A DNA stretch of 64,000 nt from Coleofasciculus sp. FACHB-T130 (lineage in GTDB: Bacteria; Cyanobacteriota; Cyanobacteriia; Cyanobacteriales; FACHB-T130). Position 1 is the first letter of the stretch; every line of letters starts with the position of its first letter. Where the stretch lies: positions 1 to 64,000 of the forward strand of contig NZ_JACJOG010000054.1 of the NCBI RefSeq assembly GCF_014695375.1, given 5' to 3'. Below the pieces are notes generated by a model. That model had not been told where the DNA came from and did no database searches. It saw only the letters and a list, made by a program, of their open reading frames with translations. A program made the translations under genes and the position numbers. This document shows, piece by piece, positions 36,701 through 45,969 of this stretch.

Positions 36701-39186
36701 ATCTGCTCAAAATCGCCCACCAAGAAAGCAACCTCGGCAGCTAAGTCGTGCAAGGATAGGGTCATTTCATACTGCCGGTGCCAAGCATCTGTTCCTAGCA
36801 GTTGCAGCCCTACGGTGGCATATTCGCGGGCGGCTTGATAGGCGGTTGCCAGTCTGGCCTTGCGGCAAGCCATGAGGTTGAGTTGGGCGAGTTCGTCCCG
36901 TTCCTGTTGTGCCTCAACCAGCGTCGTGCCATAGTTCAACTGATTGACGATTTCAAAAATGCGTTCTTCTCTGGCGGCTGGGGAAACTTGTTGCAGCAAC
37001 AGTTGTCCGATTTGGTAATGAGTCGTCTGTTTTTGCTCGTTAGGGATGAGAGAATAGGCAGCTTGCTGAACGCGGTCGTGGAGAAAGCGATAAGAACAGT
37101 TAAAGGTTGCTGACTGGTTGACTTCTGCCACCTGAAGTGGTGACGGCTGATAAAACTTATAGACCTCGGCAATCGGTAAAATCACGCCTTCTTGCAAGGC
37201 TTTCCAGAGGTCGATGGCGGTATCTTCGGGCGATCGCTCATTGACAATCGCCAAGGTTGCCAAATCGAACTGAGCGCCAATGCAAGCTGCCAGCTTCAAA
37301 GCAGTCTGGGTTGCAGCAGGTAATTTTTGCAACTGAAGTGCCATGAACTCAACGACATCATCCGTGAGCGCGAGTAACTTCACCGTTGCTAAGTCGCACT
37401 GCCAATGTCCTGCCTGGGAATCAAACGAAATATAGCCGTCCTCATGCAGGGCTTTGAGAAATTGGGTGAGGAAGAAGGGATTTCCCTTGGTTTTTTGACA
37501 GACCAACTCTGTCAATGGCTGAGCTAATTCAATCGAGCAACTCAGCGTATCTGCCGTTAACTGATTCACATCCGCTTGGCTCAGGGGTTCCAGGGTGAGG
37601 GTATGGATCGGGGTTTCAGCTTTTTTGACCTCATCGAGCATCAGCATCAAGGGGTGAGTCGGGAACACTTCGTTATCCCGATAGGCTCCGATGATGAACA
37701 GATAACCGCGTTGCTTGCCGCCGTAGGCATCGCGCTCGGTTAGCAGGAGTTTGAGCAGGTTCAGAGAGGCCGAATCAGCCCACTGCAAGTCATCCAGGAA
37801 AATGACCAGTGGATGCTCTGGGGTGGTGAACACGGTGATGAACTTCTGGAACAGCAGATTGAAACGGTTCTGAGCGGCGCTACCAGAGAGTTCGGGTACA
37901 GGGGGTTGCGAGCCAAGTACCTGTTCGAGTTCAGGAATTACCTCGATCAGCACCTGACCATTGTCACCCACTGCTGCCAGGATCTTCGCTTTCGACTCTT
38001 GCAACTGCACGTCATCATTGCTCAGCAGTTGACCCATCAGGTCGCGGAAGGCTTGGACAAAGGCGCTAAAGGGAAGATTGCGGTTGAACTGGTCGTATTT
38101 ACCTTTGATGAAATAGCCATGCCAACGCACAATCGGCTTATGCACTTCATTGACGACGGCGGTTTTGCCAATGCCGGAAAAACCGGCTACCAGCATCAGT
38201 TCGGAGGCTCCGTTGGCAACTCGACCGAATGCATCGAGCAAGGTTTGAACTTCTTGTTCTCGTCCGTAAAGTTTTTCGGGGATCAAAAAGCGATCGCTGA
38301 TATCCCGTTCACCTAAGTTAAACCAGGCGTGTTTGTTCGCAACACCATACTCTTGCTGGCATCTCATTAGATCGTGCTTAAGACCGAGGGCACTTTGATA
38401 GCGCTCTTCCGCATTCTTAGCCATCAGTTTGCGAAGGATTTCACCGAGCAGGATGGGCAAATCTGGGTTGAGATCGCAGACAGAGAGGGGTTGCTTCGCT
38501 ATATGGGCATGAACCATTTCCATTGGCTCGTCAGCTGGGAACGGTAACTGTCCTGTGAGCAGTTCAAAAAAGGTAATTCCCAAAGAATAGAAATCGCTGC
38601 GATAGTCAATCCCCCGGTTCATCCGCCCGGTTTGTTCTGGTGAGATATAGGCTAGGGTGCCTTCTAGAATGTTGGGATTTTGAATTTCTTGGGTTTCGCG
38701 GGGTAACAGGGAAGCAATGCTAAAGTCAATCAGCTTAATCTGCCCAGTTTCGGGTTGAATCAGAATGTTGGCGGGTTTAATGTCTTTGTGAATAATTCGT
38801 TGCTGATAGAGCTGGTGGAGGACATCCACAATTTGCAGAGCAATTGGCCAGAATTGTTCAACCGTCAGCGGGGAAGTCTGGATGTAATGACGTAGAGAGA
38901 TGCCACCAATGTCTTCCATCACCAAGGCATAGCCATGAGCATAGGGTTCTAGACTCATCGGTTGGACAATGCCTGGAATGTCGAGATTTTTTGCGATCGC
39001 ATACTGATTGCGAAACTGCACCAATTCGCTGAAGCTAGGATATTCGTGCCGCAGTGTCTTAATCACCACCGGACATTGCTGTAACCTTTGCACTCCTCGA
39101 TAGACAGCTGTCCTAGAACCTAGATACAGTTGCTCAACCAAGGTATAGCCAGAAAGTTTTGGGAATTGCTGTACTAGAGGAGTCAT
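33772..39186 (-). CDS. Ser/Thr kinase-AAA ATPase-GAF-histidine kinase fusion
   Basis: 1804 aa signalling protein of a type frequent in large cyanobacterial genomes. Order: Ser/Thr protein kinase (~1-270; IIHKDIKPANILI, LIDFSIASLL, GTLAYISPEQTGRMN); AAA/STAND ATPase (~300-600; Walker A GFSGIGKTAVV, Walker B LVIFLDDLQWADS); a long helical TPR-like region (~700-1330); GAF (~1370-1530); histidine kinase with H-box MATLGNLVAGVAHEINNPVG and ATPase lobe (NDNGKGMNEEV, GKGTGLGLAIARQI). No receiver domain, so phosphate must pass to a separate regulator. Cytoplasmic; stimulus unknown. Starts ATG 39186. Confidence 0.95.
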   Translation of the reverse strand: MTPLVQQFPKLSGYTLVEQLYLGSRTAVYRGVQRLQQCPVVIKTLRHEYPSFSELVQFRNQYAIAKNLDIPGIVQPMSLEPYAHGYALVMEDIGGISLRHYIQTSPLTVEQFWPIALQIVDVLHQLYQQRIIHKDIKPANILIQPETGQIKLIDFSIASLLPRETQEIQNPNILEGTLAYISPEQTGRMNRGIDYRSDFYSLGITFFELLTGQLPFPADEPMEMVHAHIAKQPLSVCDLNPDLPILLGEILRKLMAKNAEERYQSALGLKHDLMRCQQEYGVANKHAWFNLGERDISDRFLIPEKLYGREQEVQTLLDAFGRVANGASELMLVAGFSGIGKTAVVNEVHKPIVRWHGYFIKGKYDQFNRNLPFSAFVQAFRDLMGQLLSNDDVQLQESKAKILAAVGDNGQVLIEVIPELEQVLGSQPPVPELSGSAAQNRFNLLFQKFITVFTTPEHPLVIFLDDLQWADSASLNLLKLLLTERDAYGGKQRGYLFIIGAYRDNEVFPTHPLMLMLDEVKKAETPIHTLTLEPLSQADVNQLTADTLSCSIELAQPLTELVCQKTKGNPFFLTQFLKALHEDGYISFDSQAGHWQCDLATVKLLALTDDVVEFMALQLQKLPAATQTALKLAACIGAQFDLATLAIVNERSPEDTAIDLWKALQEGVILPIAEVYKFYQPSPLQVAEVNQSATFNCSYRFLHDRVQQAAYSLIPNEQKQTTHYQIGQLLLQQVSPAAREERIFEIVNQLNYGTTLVEAQQERDELAQLNLMACRKARLATAYQAAREYATVGLQLLGTDAWHRQYEMTLSLHDLAAEVAFLVGDFEQMDRWIEAVIHHAKTPLEQVQVYQVKIQALVARNQFVEAIAIGQSVFQMLGVNLPDETTLEDIRLLKQEIDALIGDRAIESFLHLPPMSDPQQLAIMQNAARLTPVCYMSGTKLYFLVVALQVKLSIQFGNSPVSPYCYAGYAFQLRILWGDMTKVPQFGQLGYQLASEPDAKNIRAATALLMGGYVGHWTIHLRETLAILLEGYQAGLETGNLEFMGYDAQLYCFNAYWCGQPLAELEPQIRAYYQQLCDLHQVTAANCVLAYWQAAQILLGESEEEILLRQDAYEEQVLDEAKVDFYRLSFFYLYRFTLNYWLEDFARAEHDATQTRQYLAGGMGSTVEPILYFYDSLTVLATPPESMLESEPRWQRMQENQAKLKEWADYGPMNYLHKYHLVEAEKHRVLDRKTEAIELYDLAIAGAKANGYPQEAALANELAAKFYLAWNKERIAQAYIIEAYYGYARWGAKAKLADLETRYPQLLAPILQQTQTLFSIDETVFATGTVTATNTSSTSISDSLDLLAILKASQTLSSEIELEQLIGTLLLTVIQTSGATQCALMLSEEQNLTVQAKAELTGSGQIETQILHPAQSLVDSGIVPISLVTKVKRNLQSAVIPNAVQEPLLIGDVYIQNQQPKSLLCSPILQQGKLLGMVYLENNLATGAFTRDRVKLLNLLCAQAAISLENARLYRQAQAYAQQLEESQLQIVQNEKMATLGNLVAGVAHEINNPVGFLNGSINNAKDYVKDLREYLDTYQQHQPPTGLVAELAQEIDLEFLLEDLPKLIDSMQGATDRIKGISTSLRTFSRADTEHKVSAKLHEGLDSTLLILKYRLNANENRPAIKVIRNYGEIPEIDCFPGQLNQVFMNILANAIDMFDEMAQQTTFEKLEHHPQQIAIQTALLPEQNTVEIRINDNGKGMNEEVKTKIFDHLFTTKEVGKGTGLGLAIARQIVLEKHDGRLEVQSELGQGTEFSIFLPVRG

Positions 39187-39316
39187 TAGGTTTAAAAAGC
39201 GAGCTTTAACTTTATTCCTAGGATTCCCTAAAATGTTACGTATGTAACAAATAAGCTAAAAGTACAACTTACTTAATTATTCAGAAACTTTCTATATATA
39301 CCTATCGGCAGGAGTA

Positions 39317-39587
39317 TTAGCACACAGCATCCCTAAGAACAGACTCGCTCGAGTGTCGGAGGGAACTGGAGTGAGAGAAGCATTGGCGAATGCGAGTTTT
39401 GAGCCAAGCCCAACACTTTTCAATTCGATTGAGGTCAGGAGAATAGGGGGGCAGATTACAACAGCCTCAATCCAGCCTAATCAAGTAGTGGTGCAATGCG
39501 TCCGCCATGATGGAACGTCGCGTTATCAACAATTACCACCTGTCCCTCAGGGTGAACCAGATGTGTGGTTTGATTGCAAGAATGCCA
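39317..39587 (-). pseudogene. IS630-family transposase remnant
   Basis: On the minus strand one frame reads GQVVIVDNATFHHGGRIAPL and then hits TAG. A shifted frame continues LPPYSPDLNRIEKCWAWLKT and ends with TAA at 39317-39319. VDN...H and PYSPDLNRIE...W are the C-terminal DDE-domain signatures of IS630 transposases. The N-terminal half and the terminal repeats are gone, and the remnant has a stop and a frameshift, so it is inactive. Confidence 0.85.
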
Positions 39588-39702
39588 TCAGCCCAAGAAA
39601 CCGTCGGATCTGGACTTTGCTTTGCCCCAAGCTGCTTAACCCAAACTCAGGTTAAATTACCCTCCTTGGTAAAGCTTCGGTTCCGGTCTTTTTGGGAGTA
39701 GG

Positions 39703-41214
39703 ATGCAGAAAAAACCTTTGGAAGGAGAAATCTCTGTGTCCTTCAGAAACCCCTTACCCAACTACATTAACGGCGAGTGGTGTGCTTCCCGCGCCACCGA
39801 ATACCTGGATGTGGTGAATCCCGCTACTGCCGAAGTCTTAACCCAGGTTCCCTTGTCACCTGCAAGCGATGTCGAGGCTGCTGCTGTTGCGGCTGCGGCT
39901 GCCTATCCGAACTGGCGACGCATCCCGGCAACGGAACGAGTGCAATATCTATTTAAATTGAAATTTCTGTTAGAAGAACATTTAGATGAATTATCTCGCA
40001 TTGTTACGCTGGAATGCGGGAAGACGTTTGCTGAGTCAAAAGCAGAGTTACAACGGGCAATTGAGAATGTAGAAGTCGCTTGTGGGATTCCCCTGTTGAT
40101 GCAGGGTTATAACTTGGAGGATGTTGCTCGTGGGATTGACGAAATGATGATTCGTCAACCCGTGGGAGTGACCGCAATCATCGCGCCGTTTAATTTTCCT
40201 GGGATGATTCCCTTCTGGTTTTTGCCCTATGCGATCGCTTGTGGCAATACAACCATTCTTAAGCCTTCTGAAAAAGTCCCTTTGACGATGCAAAAGGTCT
40301 TTGAATTACTAGGAAAGACAGGATTGCCCAAAGGCGTCGTCAATTTGGTGAATGGGGCGAAGGAAGTAGTCGATGCAATCTTAGAACATCCCACAATCCG
40401 CGCCATTAGTTTTGTCGGTTCTTCACCCGTTGCCCAATATGTCTACAGTAAAGCCGCCGTCTTTGGGAAACGAGTGCAATGTCAGGGAGGCGCGAAAAAT
40501 CCCATCATTGTCCTGCCAGATGCGGATATGGAAATGACGACTCGAATTACCGCCGATAGTGCTTTTGGCTGTGCTGGACAGCGCTGTTTAGCGGCTTCTG
40601 TGGCTGTGACGGTGGGAGAAGCACGGCACACTTTTACCGAAGCGATCGCAAATGCGGCAAAAACACGAGTCGTTGGCTATGGCTTGGATGAGAAAGTGCA
40701 AATGGGTCCCGTAATTACCCGTCAAAGTCAAGCGCGAATTGAGCAATTAATTCAACAAGGAGCTGACGAAGGTGCGACGGTATTAGTAGACGGACGCAGC
40801 GCTAAGATTCCCGGTTACGAACAGGGAAACTTTGTCCGACCGACAATCTTGCAAAATGTCAACCCAAAAAGCGAATTAGCTCGTACAGAAATCTTTGGCC
40901 CGGTGTTAGGAGTGATGCATCTAGAGACGATTGAGGATGCGATCGCTTTAGTCAATAGCGGTCAGTGGGGAAATATGGCTTGTTTATTTACTAGCAGTGG
41001 TGCGGCGGCGCGGCAGTTTCGGTATGAGGCAGAAGCGGGCAATATTGGCATTAATATAGGAGTCGCTGCACCGATGGCGTTCTTTCCGTTTAGTGGTTGG
41101 AAAGACAGCTTCTACGGCGATTTACACGGTCAAGGGAAAGACGCTGTGCAGTTCTTTACCCAAACAAAAGTTGTAGTAGAACGCTGGCCTAAAACCTGGT
41201 CGCGTCAGTTTTAG
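39703..41214 (+). CDS. mmsA: CoA-acylating methylmalonate-semialdehyde dehydrogenase-like
   Basis: 503 aa aldehyde dehydrogenase. Motifs: [61 protein letters not shown], and the catalytic Cys in [11 protein letters not shown]. The [10 protein letters not shown] and GQRCLA forms are those of MMSDH (MmsA/IolA), which makes propionyl- or acetyl-CoA from (methyl)malonate semialdehyde with NAD and CoA. No valine or inositol catabolic genes are adjacent. ATG 39703 was kept, but a GTG at 39736 with AAGGAG eight bases before it is an equally good start. Confidence 0.88.
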   Translation: MQKKPLEGEISVSFRNPLPNYINGEWCASRATEYLDVVNPATAEVLTQVPLSPASDVEAAAVAAAAAYPNWRRIPATERVQYLFKLKFLLEEHLDELSRIVTLECGKTFAESKAELQRAIENVEVACGIPLLMQGYNLEDVARGIDEMMIRQPVGVTAIIAPFNFPGMIPFWFLPYAIACGNTTILKPSEKVPLTMQKVFELLGKTGLPKGVVNLVNGAKEVVDAILEHPTIRAISFVGSSPVAQYVYSKAAVFGKRVQCQGGAKNPIIVLPDADMEMTTRITADSAFGCAGQRCLAASVAVTVGEARHTFTEAIANAAKTRVVGYGLDEKVQMGPVITRQSQARIEQLIQQGADEGATVLVDGRSAKIPGYEQGNFVRPTILQNVNPKSELARTEIFGPVLGVMHLETIEDAIALVNSGQWGNMACLFTSSGAAARQFRYEAEAGNIGINIGVAAPMAFFPFSGWKDSFYGDLHGQGKDAVQFFTQTKVVVERWPKTWSRQF

Positions 41215-41308
41215 TATCTAATGCAATTCATTGTATTTCACAATAAAAACCTCACGTCCAATTCCTCTCCTTCCAAGGAACGGCAAGCCGTAAAACCTTT
41301 AGCATTTT

Positions 41309-41347
41309 CCCCTCTCCGTTAACGGAGAGGGGTAGGGGGTGAGGTTC
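41309..41347 (+). repeat. Dispersed palindromic repeat, best copy
   Basis: A perfect 24-bp palindrome (arms CCCCTCTCCGTT / AACGGAGAGGGG) followed by TAGGGGGTGAGGTTC. It lies between convergent genes and may also work as a bidirectional terminator. Confidence 0.85.
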
Positions 41348-41363
41348 TTTAGGATTTTATCGA

Positions 41364-42152
41364 TTAAATCGCCACATTAGGACGGCGCAGTTGACGCCAT
41401 AAAATTAATAACCCTAACGCGATCGCGAGTACAACCGCGGTCACAGCAATCAAAGGTTGATTGGCTTGACGAACCGCGATCGCCACAAATGCCCAGATAA
41501 TGACGGAGGGATAGGCAATATCCGCCCGTTTTAGGGTAATCGTCGCAGCGATCGCTGCCGCTACAACCAGCAGAATTACCGTCCATATTTGAGGACTGAT
41601 GCCCCAACCATTCCAACCCAAATAGTCAAGCGTACTTGCCACATTCACAATCGTCGCAACACTAATCCAGCCTAGATAGATGCTCAAGGGAATGTGAACG
41701 AACCATTTTTGTGCCCTTGAAACTCTTTCTAATCCAATCCCCAACCGCAGATAAAGCCCAATCAGGGGCAGTAATATGAACAGCATTGCCACAACTGAGA
41801 GTGTAAACAGTTGGTACTCGAACAGAAACACCCAGGCAATTTGTGCAATACTCGCTAATACTAAAAAATACCCTTCCCGACGCAGATAGGGATTTTGTCT
41901 TTGCGCGGGTAGAACTTGATAGACTCCAAAACTAATCAAACCTAAATAAATGACTCCCCAAATCGCAAAAGCATAGTTGGCGGGGATAATGGGGACATCA
42001 CTGAAGAAGCGATTAGAAATTTCCCCAATTGTCAATCCATTGGGAGGAGCCACATTTGCATAGACATTAATCGCAAATGCAGCAAGAATAGCGATGAAAT
42101 TTGCAACTGACCGGAGGAAATCTGAGTCGAAGCGCTGATTGACAGATTTCAT
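41364..42152 (-). CDS. TspO/MBR-related tryptophan-rich membrane protein
   Basis: 262 aa with about seven to eight membrane helices. Motifs recall TspO/MBR-related tryptophan-rich sensory proteins: PANYAFAIWGVIYLGLISFG, AQKWFVHIPLSIYLGWIS, and LGWNGWGISPQIW. It is longer than the 160-aa classical TspO. The TspO family binds porphyrins and cholesterol-like ligands; the role here is unknown. Located in the membrane; single gene. Confidence 0.8.
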   Translation of the reverse strand: MKSVNQRFDSDFLRSVANFIAILAAFAINVYANVAPPNGLTIGEISNRFFSDVPIIPANYAFAIWGVIYLGLISFGVYQVLPAQRQNPYLRREGYFLVLASIAQIAWVFLFEYQLFTLSVVAMLFILLPLIGLYLRLGIGLERVSRAQKWFVHIPLSIYLGWISVATIVNVASTLDYLGWNGWGISPQIWTVILLVVAAAIAATITLKRADIAYPSVIIWAFVAIAVRQANQPLIAVTAVVLAIALGLLILWRQLRRPNVAI

Positions 42153-42378
42153 ACTGTTACCGCCTCTTTTTTAAGGCTTTGGTTGACAATTCAAAATAAA
42201 AAATTGTGGCACTGGTTTGCTAAAGAGTGAGAACTGGTCAAACCATTACCAAATCTAGGTTAGACAAGTTCATCACGCTTTAAGGAACCAGTGCCACGAA
42301 CGCAGCAACCCGCTCAAGAGCATACCGGGTAAAGATAGTGATTTCTGCTAGCGATCGCTATCAGACAGAATTTCTATT

Positions 42379-43032
42379 TCAAGCGTTCGTCATTACAGGA
42401 CAAGTAACGTTCGTCCCGCCTAGTCCACAATACCCATTTGGGTTTTTGGCGAGGTACTGCTGATGATAGGCTTCTGCGTAATAGAACTCAGGAGCATCCA
42501 GAATCTCAGTGGAAATCTCCCCATACCCGGAGGCTTTCAGGGCTTGCTGATAAGCATCTCTGGATGCTTCAGCCAGCTTCTTCTGGCTGTCTGAATACGC
42601 ATAAATTCCGGAACGGTATTGGGTGCCGACATCATTGCCTTGACGCATTCCTTGGGTAGGATTGTGGCTTTCCCAGAAGAGTTTCAGCAGTGTTTCGTAA
42701 CTAATTTCTTTCGGGTCAAACACAACGAAAACTACTTCATTGTGTCCCGTCATGCCCGTACAAACCTCATGATAAGTAGGGTTTGGCGTGACTCCTGCTG
42801 CATAGCCAACTGCGGTGGTGAAAACTCCAGGTTGCTTCCAGAATATGCGCTCTGCTCCCCAGAAACACCCCAAGCCAAACATCGCCATCTCCATCCCATC
42901 GGGAAAAGGAGGTTTCAGCGGATTACCGTTTACGTAGTGAGTAGCGGGGACTTGCATGGGTTCTGCCCGTCCCGGCAATGCTTGCTCGATCGTGGGCAGA
43001 CTTTGCTTTTTACCAAATCCGAATAGCGCCAT
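42379..43032 (-). CDS. msrA: Peptide-methionine (S)-S-oxide reductase
   Basis: 217 aa. Reduces the S epimer of methionine sulfoxide in proteins, using thioredoxin, for oxidative-damage repair in the cytoplasm. The catalytic motif [13 protein letters not shown] is present, with [24 protein letters not shown] and [20 protein letters not shown]. The C-terminal GYCGLGG and TCPV cysteines are the likely resolving residues. Start ATG 43032; the first ~40 residues are an N-terminal extension common in plants and cyanobacteria. Confidence 0.95.
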   Translation of the reverse strand: MALFGFGKKQSLPTIEQALPGRAEPMQVPATHYVNGNPLKPPFPDGMEMAMFGLGCFWGAERIFWKQPGVFTTAVGYAAGVTPNPTYHEVCTGMTGHNEVVFVVFDPKEISYETLLKLFWESHNPTQGMRQGNDVGTQYRSGIYAYSDSQKKLAEASRDAYQQALKASGYGEISTEILDAPEFYYAEAYHQQYLAKNPNGYCGLGGTNVTCPVMTNA

Positions 43033-43130
43033 TGATTCTGACTCTGTTTTCTGATAAACGTTTTAACCTTATTTCATATTGTAAAGATTTTGGCATCCCC
43101 TGAAGAGCGGGAAGGAGGTAGGGTTAGCCG

Positions 43131-43253
43131 GAACCTCACCCCCCAACCCCCTCGACATTCACGGAGAGGCGGCTATTTCTTTGCCTTGTTGTTGAGCTAA
43201 ACGCTGAGCTAAACGGGGCTAGCTTCTCCTCTCCCTGCTTACGGGGTAAGGTC
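43131..43253. repeat. Inverted pair of dispersed repeats
   Basis: 43131-43170 (GAACCTCACCCCCCAACCCC, then a CTCG...CGGAGAGG stem) is a reverse-oriented copy of the family at 41309. About 55 bp on, 43225-43253 (TCTCCTCTCCCTGCTTACGG...) is a forward-oriented partial copy. Between them GAGCTAAACG occurs twice in tandem. Confidence 0.65.
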
Positions 43254-43275
43254 AAATAGGATGTATCGCTGCTTC

Positions 43276-43992
43276 CTAACCGTGGATGCTGCCATCGGGT
43301 AGGATTGCTCCTGCTAAGTTCGCTCCAGTCAGTTTAACCAGGACTCGGTCTTGCGACCCAACCTTAGCTCCCCTCAAATCGGCTCCCCTCAAATCGGCTC
43401 CACTGAGGTCGGCTCCAATTAAGTTAGCTTCTCGCAAGTTAGCGTTGTTTAGCTTCGCTTGCAACAGGTTGGCTCTAAAAAGATTCGCTTTTTCCAGGTT
43501 GGCTCCCTGAAGATTCACTTTATGCAGGAAGGCATCGCTTAAGTTGGCGTTGCTGAGGTTGGCATTGCTCAAATTTCTTCCAGACAAGTCCTTTTCTTTG
43601 AGATTAGCTCCGCTCAAGTTGGCTCCGCTCAAGTCGGACTGCTGCTTAGGAGCCTGATGGTGAGATTGAGGGGGAGATTGAGGGGGAGATTGAGGCGGTG
43701 ATTGATAGGAGTAACTAGATTGATAATAAGAACTCGGTGGATGAGCGCGATCGCGTGCCGGAGGTTCGGGATTTCGGTTCTTTTCGCCGGGTCGAACTGA
43801 GCGCAAGCGATCGCGTGCCTGATTAATCTCTTTCAGCTTTTCTTGAGCCTTTTGCTGTAACCGAGGATTATCTTTTGGGATGCGATCGGGGTGCCAAATA
43901 AAAGCCAAATCCCTATAAGCCTGGTTCACTTCATCAAGTGAGGCTCCAGGCTCTAATCCCAGCACTTTGTAGTATCGATCTAGATCGCTCAT
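43276..43992 (-). CDS. J-domain and pentapeptide-repeat fusion protein
   Basis: 238 aa from ATG 43992. Residues 1-65 are a DnaJ J-domain (DRYYKVLGLEPGASLDEVNQ; IWHPDRIPKDNP with the HPD tripeptide that stimulates DnaK). Residues ~70-115 are a Pro/Gln/Ser linker with a short repeat (SPPQ four times). Residues ~118-238 are about 24 pentapeptide repeats (SGANLSGANLKEKDLSGRNL). It should recruit DnaK to something bound by the beta-helix. An ATG at 44103 in the same frame would add 37 residues with no family match. Confidence 0.88.
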   Translation of the reverse strand: MSDLDRYYKVLGLEPGASLDEVNQAYRDLAFIWHPDRIPKDNPRLQQKAQEKLKEINQARDRLRSVRPGEKNRNPEPPARDRAHPPSSYYQSSYSYQSPPQSPPQSPPQSHHQAPKQQSDLSGANLSGANLKEKDLSGRNLSNANLSNANLSDAFLHKVNLQGANLEKANLFRANLLQAKLNNANLREANLIGADLSGADLRGADLRGAKVGSQDRVLVKLTGANLAGAILPDGSIHG

Positions 43993-44104
43993 TATCACTA
44001 CCCTAGCAGGCGTTGCCGGTTGAACGAATGCTTCTTTCGGAGTGAAGTAATGAGATCCCGAAACCTCTAGGGGCGATCGCGCTCCTGTTGCCCATCCCAT
44101 CAAA

Positions 44105-44407
44105 TCATTGCGGTTTGCAACGCTCTAGCACATCTTCAGCGATCTGCTGCCATTCTTGGTTTAGGTCTTCTTTAAACTCTGGTCGTCCGGTGTGCCGATA
44201 CCAGTAACGGGCATTGCTGTTGTCGCCTTCTTTCCGATGTAGGTAGGCGTGAACCCAAGCGCTGTCAGCATCACTGGCATTTTGCACAATTTGATGAGCT
44301 TTGTCCCAATCTCCTTTTTTGTCGTACCACAGTGCCTGCAATGCTTGAGGTATAGACTCAGGACATCTTTCCTGTTCGCTCAACTGTGTAAATTCATCTA
44401 GTCTCAT
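44105..44407 (-). CDS. Small helical protein of unknown function
   Basis: 100 aa. The sequence PQALQALWYDKKGDWDKAHQ with a later AYLHRKEGDNSNARYWYRHT looks like two TPR- or Sel1-like helical hairpins. No catalytic motif. It lies just upstream (minus strand) of the J-domain/pentapeptide gene, 112 bp apart, and may share its transcript. Confidence 0.65.
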   Translation of the reverse strand: MRLDEFTQLSEQERCPESIPQALQALWYDKKGDWDKAHQIVQNASDADSAWVHAYLHRKEGDNSNARYWYRHTGRPEFKEDLNQEWQQIAEDVLERCKPQ

Positions 44408-44501
44408 AATCTGCTCCCGGATTGTTTTACGAAAGGCACAGACTAAGAATGATTATAGAGATTTGGTCGAATCAACTAAGTAAGGACTTCCGTTCCAATA
44501 C

Positions 44502-44884
44502 TTAGATTACTAAGAATTTCTGGTCGCTTGGGTTGCAATCGGTCAAAACCTGAACCGAAATGTATTGAGTCAAATCAAATCTGTGCTGGGGTGCCAGTGC
44601 TACTCGTTGGCGCTGACCTCCAGAGAGTTGAAAGGGATAGCGATCGCCCATTCCGTTCAATTGCACCAACTCTAGTAGTTGTTCTACTCGCGTTTGGGTT
44701 CTCGCTTTCAGTGCATTGCGAATTTGTAGACCAAAGGCTCTCGCTCTCACGCTCAAGTGCGTGAGAGCGAGTATAGTGCTGCAACACAAACCCGACCCGC
44801 CATGTTGGACACTTGTCAGCTAACTTCGTTAACCGCTTTGAAACTGCCGAACTGCTTGGATACGTTTTCAACAACAATTCTCAC
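44502..44884 (-). pseudogene. cysA: Decayed sulfate ABC transporter ATPase (cysA)
   Basis: From the GTG at 44882-44884 the minus strand reads RIVVENVSKQFGSFKAVNEV and then stops, the usual start of CysA. A deletion has removed the Walker A region. RVGFVLQHY and, in another frame, [20 protein letters not shown] followed by [14 protein letters not shown] give the Q-loop and signature motif of CysA. The match ends near 44590, before the Walker B aspartate. Without Walker A and B it cannot hydrolyse ATP. Confidence 0.85.
44740..44771. repeat. 13-bp perfect inverted repeat inside the cysA remnant
   Basis: CTCGCTCTCACGC and GCGTGAGAGCGAG flank a 6-nt loop (TCAAGT). The second arm replaces sequence expected to encode the ALF(x)HMTV part of CysA, so it probably arose by template switching during decay. 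Confidence 0.8.
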
Positions 44885-45162
44885 GGCAAGTGTCCCTTTC
44901 GATATAAACTACGGTTTATCGATTCCATTACCGTAGTTTGGCATTCCGCTTAATCATCTGAGTAAAAAAATATTAAAGAATTAGGAAACTAGCAAATGGC
45001 GAGGGGTTAAAGTTGCCAAGTCATCACAACCAACATCTCTCTAATGGAAGATTTGCAAAACGTTAGGCCTGCTGACTCGATATAAGGTGAGATTATTTGA
45101 GATTGAGTACATCTACGAAAGTTCGCTGATAGTTTAGTAAAGTTGCCATTTACCCCTCGACC

Positions 45163-45963
45163 ATGAAAAAATTTAAAGCTCTTCCCAATGGCGGTAAACT
45201 AATTTTATTTCTATTGTTAGTCGTGATTTCCCTCACTCCTGTTGTGATTGTAGATGCTGGAGAACGGGGTGTATTAATGCAGTTTGGTAAGGTGCAGCCG
45301 AGAGTATTAGACGAAGGAATCCACTTCATTATTCCTATTGTTAATACCGTCCAAAAATTGAGTGTTCGAGTACAAAAACAGGAAAGTTCTGCTGAAGCTT
45401 CCTCGAAGGATCTTCAAGATGTTTTCACGGATGTAGCTCTCAACTGGCACATTATTCCAGAGGAAGCGAATGCTATTTATCAACAAATTGGGAACGAGAA
45501 CCTAGTTATAGAAAAAATTATAAATCCAGCAGTAGAAGAAGTATTAAAAGCAGTAATGGCACAGTACACTGCTGAAGAAATTATTACAAAGCGAGGAGAA
45601 GTAAAAGCGGGCGTAGACGATTCATTAACTACACGACTGGCTAGCTATCACATTGGAGTTGATGATATCTCCCTAGTCCATGTCCACTTTTCCAAGCGAT
45701 TTAGCGATGCTGTGGAGGCGAAACAGATTGCCGAACAGGACGCAAAACGTGCAGGCTTTATAACCTTAAAAACATTACAACAGGCAGAAGCACAGGTTAA
45801 TTTAGCCAGAGGAGAAGCGGAAGCGGATAGGGTGTTACGTGAAAATTTAACTCCAGAATTATTGCAAAGGCAAGCAATAGAAAAATGGGATGGAAAGCTG
45901 CCGCTAATTGTCGAAACCTCTACAAAATTGTTGGACTTAAGTAAATTTGTAAAGCCTAACTAA
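45163..45963 (+). CDS. Prohibitin/SPFH-family membrane protein
   Basis: 266 aa. One N-terminal membrane helix (LILFLLLVVISLTPVVIV), then the SPFH/PHB domain (AGERGVLMQFGKVQPRVLDE; GIHFIIPIVNTVQKL) and a C-terminal coiled coil (AKQIAEQDAKRAGFITLKTL, QAEAQVNLARGEAEADRVL). Prohibitins form ring-shaped membrane assemblies tied to membrane-protein quality control. It converges with the LysR gene, six bases between stops. Confidence 0.92.
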   Translation: MKKFKALPNGGKLILFLLLVVISLTPVVIVDAGERGVLMQFGKVQPRVLDEGIHFIIPIVNTVQKLSVRVQKQESSAEASSKDLQDVFTDVALNWHIIPEEANAIYQQIGNENLVIEKIINPAVEEVLKAVMAQYTAEEIITKRGEVKAGVDDSLTTRLASYHIGVDDISLVHVHFSKRFSDAVEAKQIAEQDAKRAGFITLKTLQQAEAQVNLARGEAEADRVLRENLTPELLQRQAIEKWDGKLPLIVETSTKLLDLSKFVKPN

Positions 45964-45969
45964 AATTGA

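Noticed and set aside
39353-39655. Plus-strand 100-aa frame
   Set aside because: It is the antisense of the IS630 remnant, whose minus-strand reading gives clear transposase motifs.
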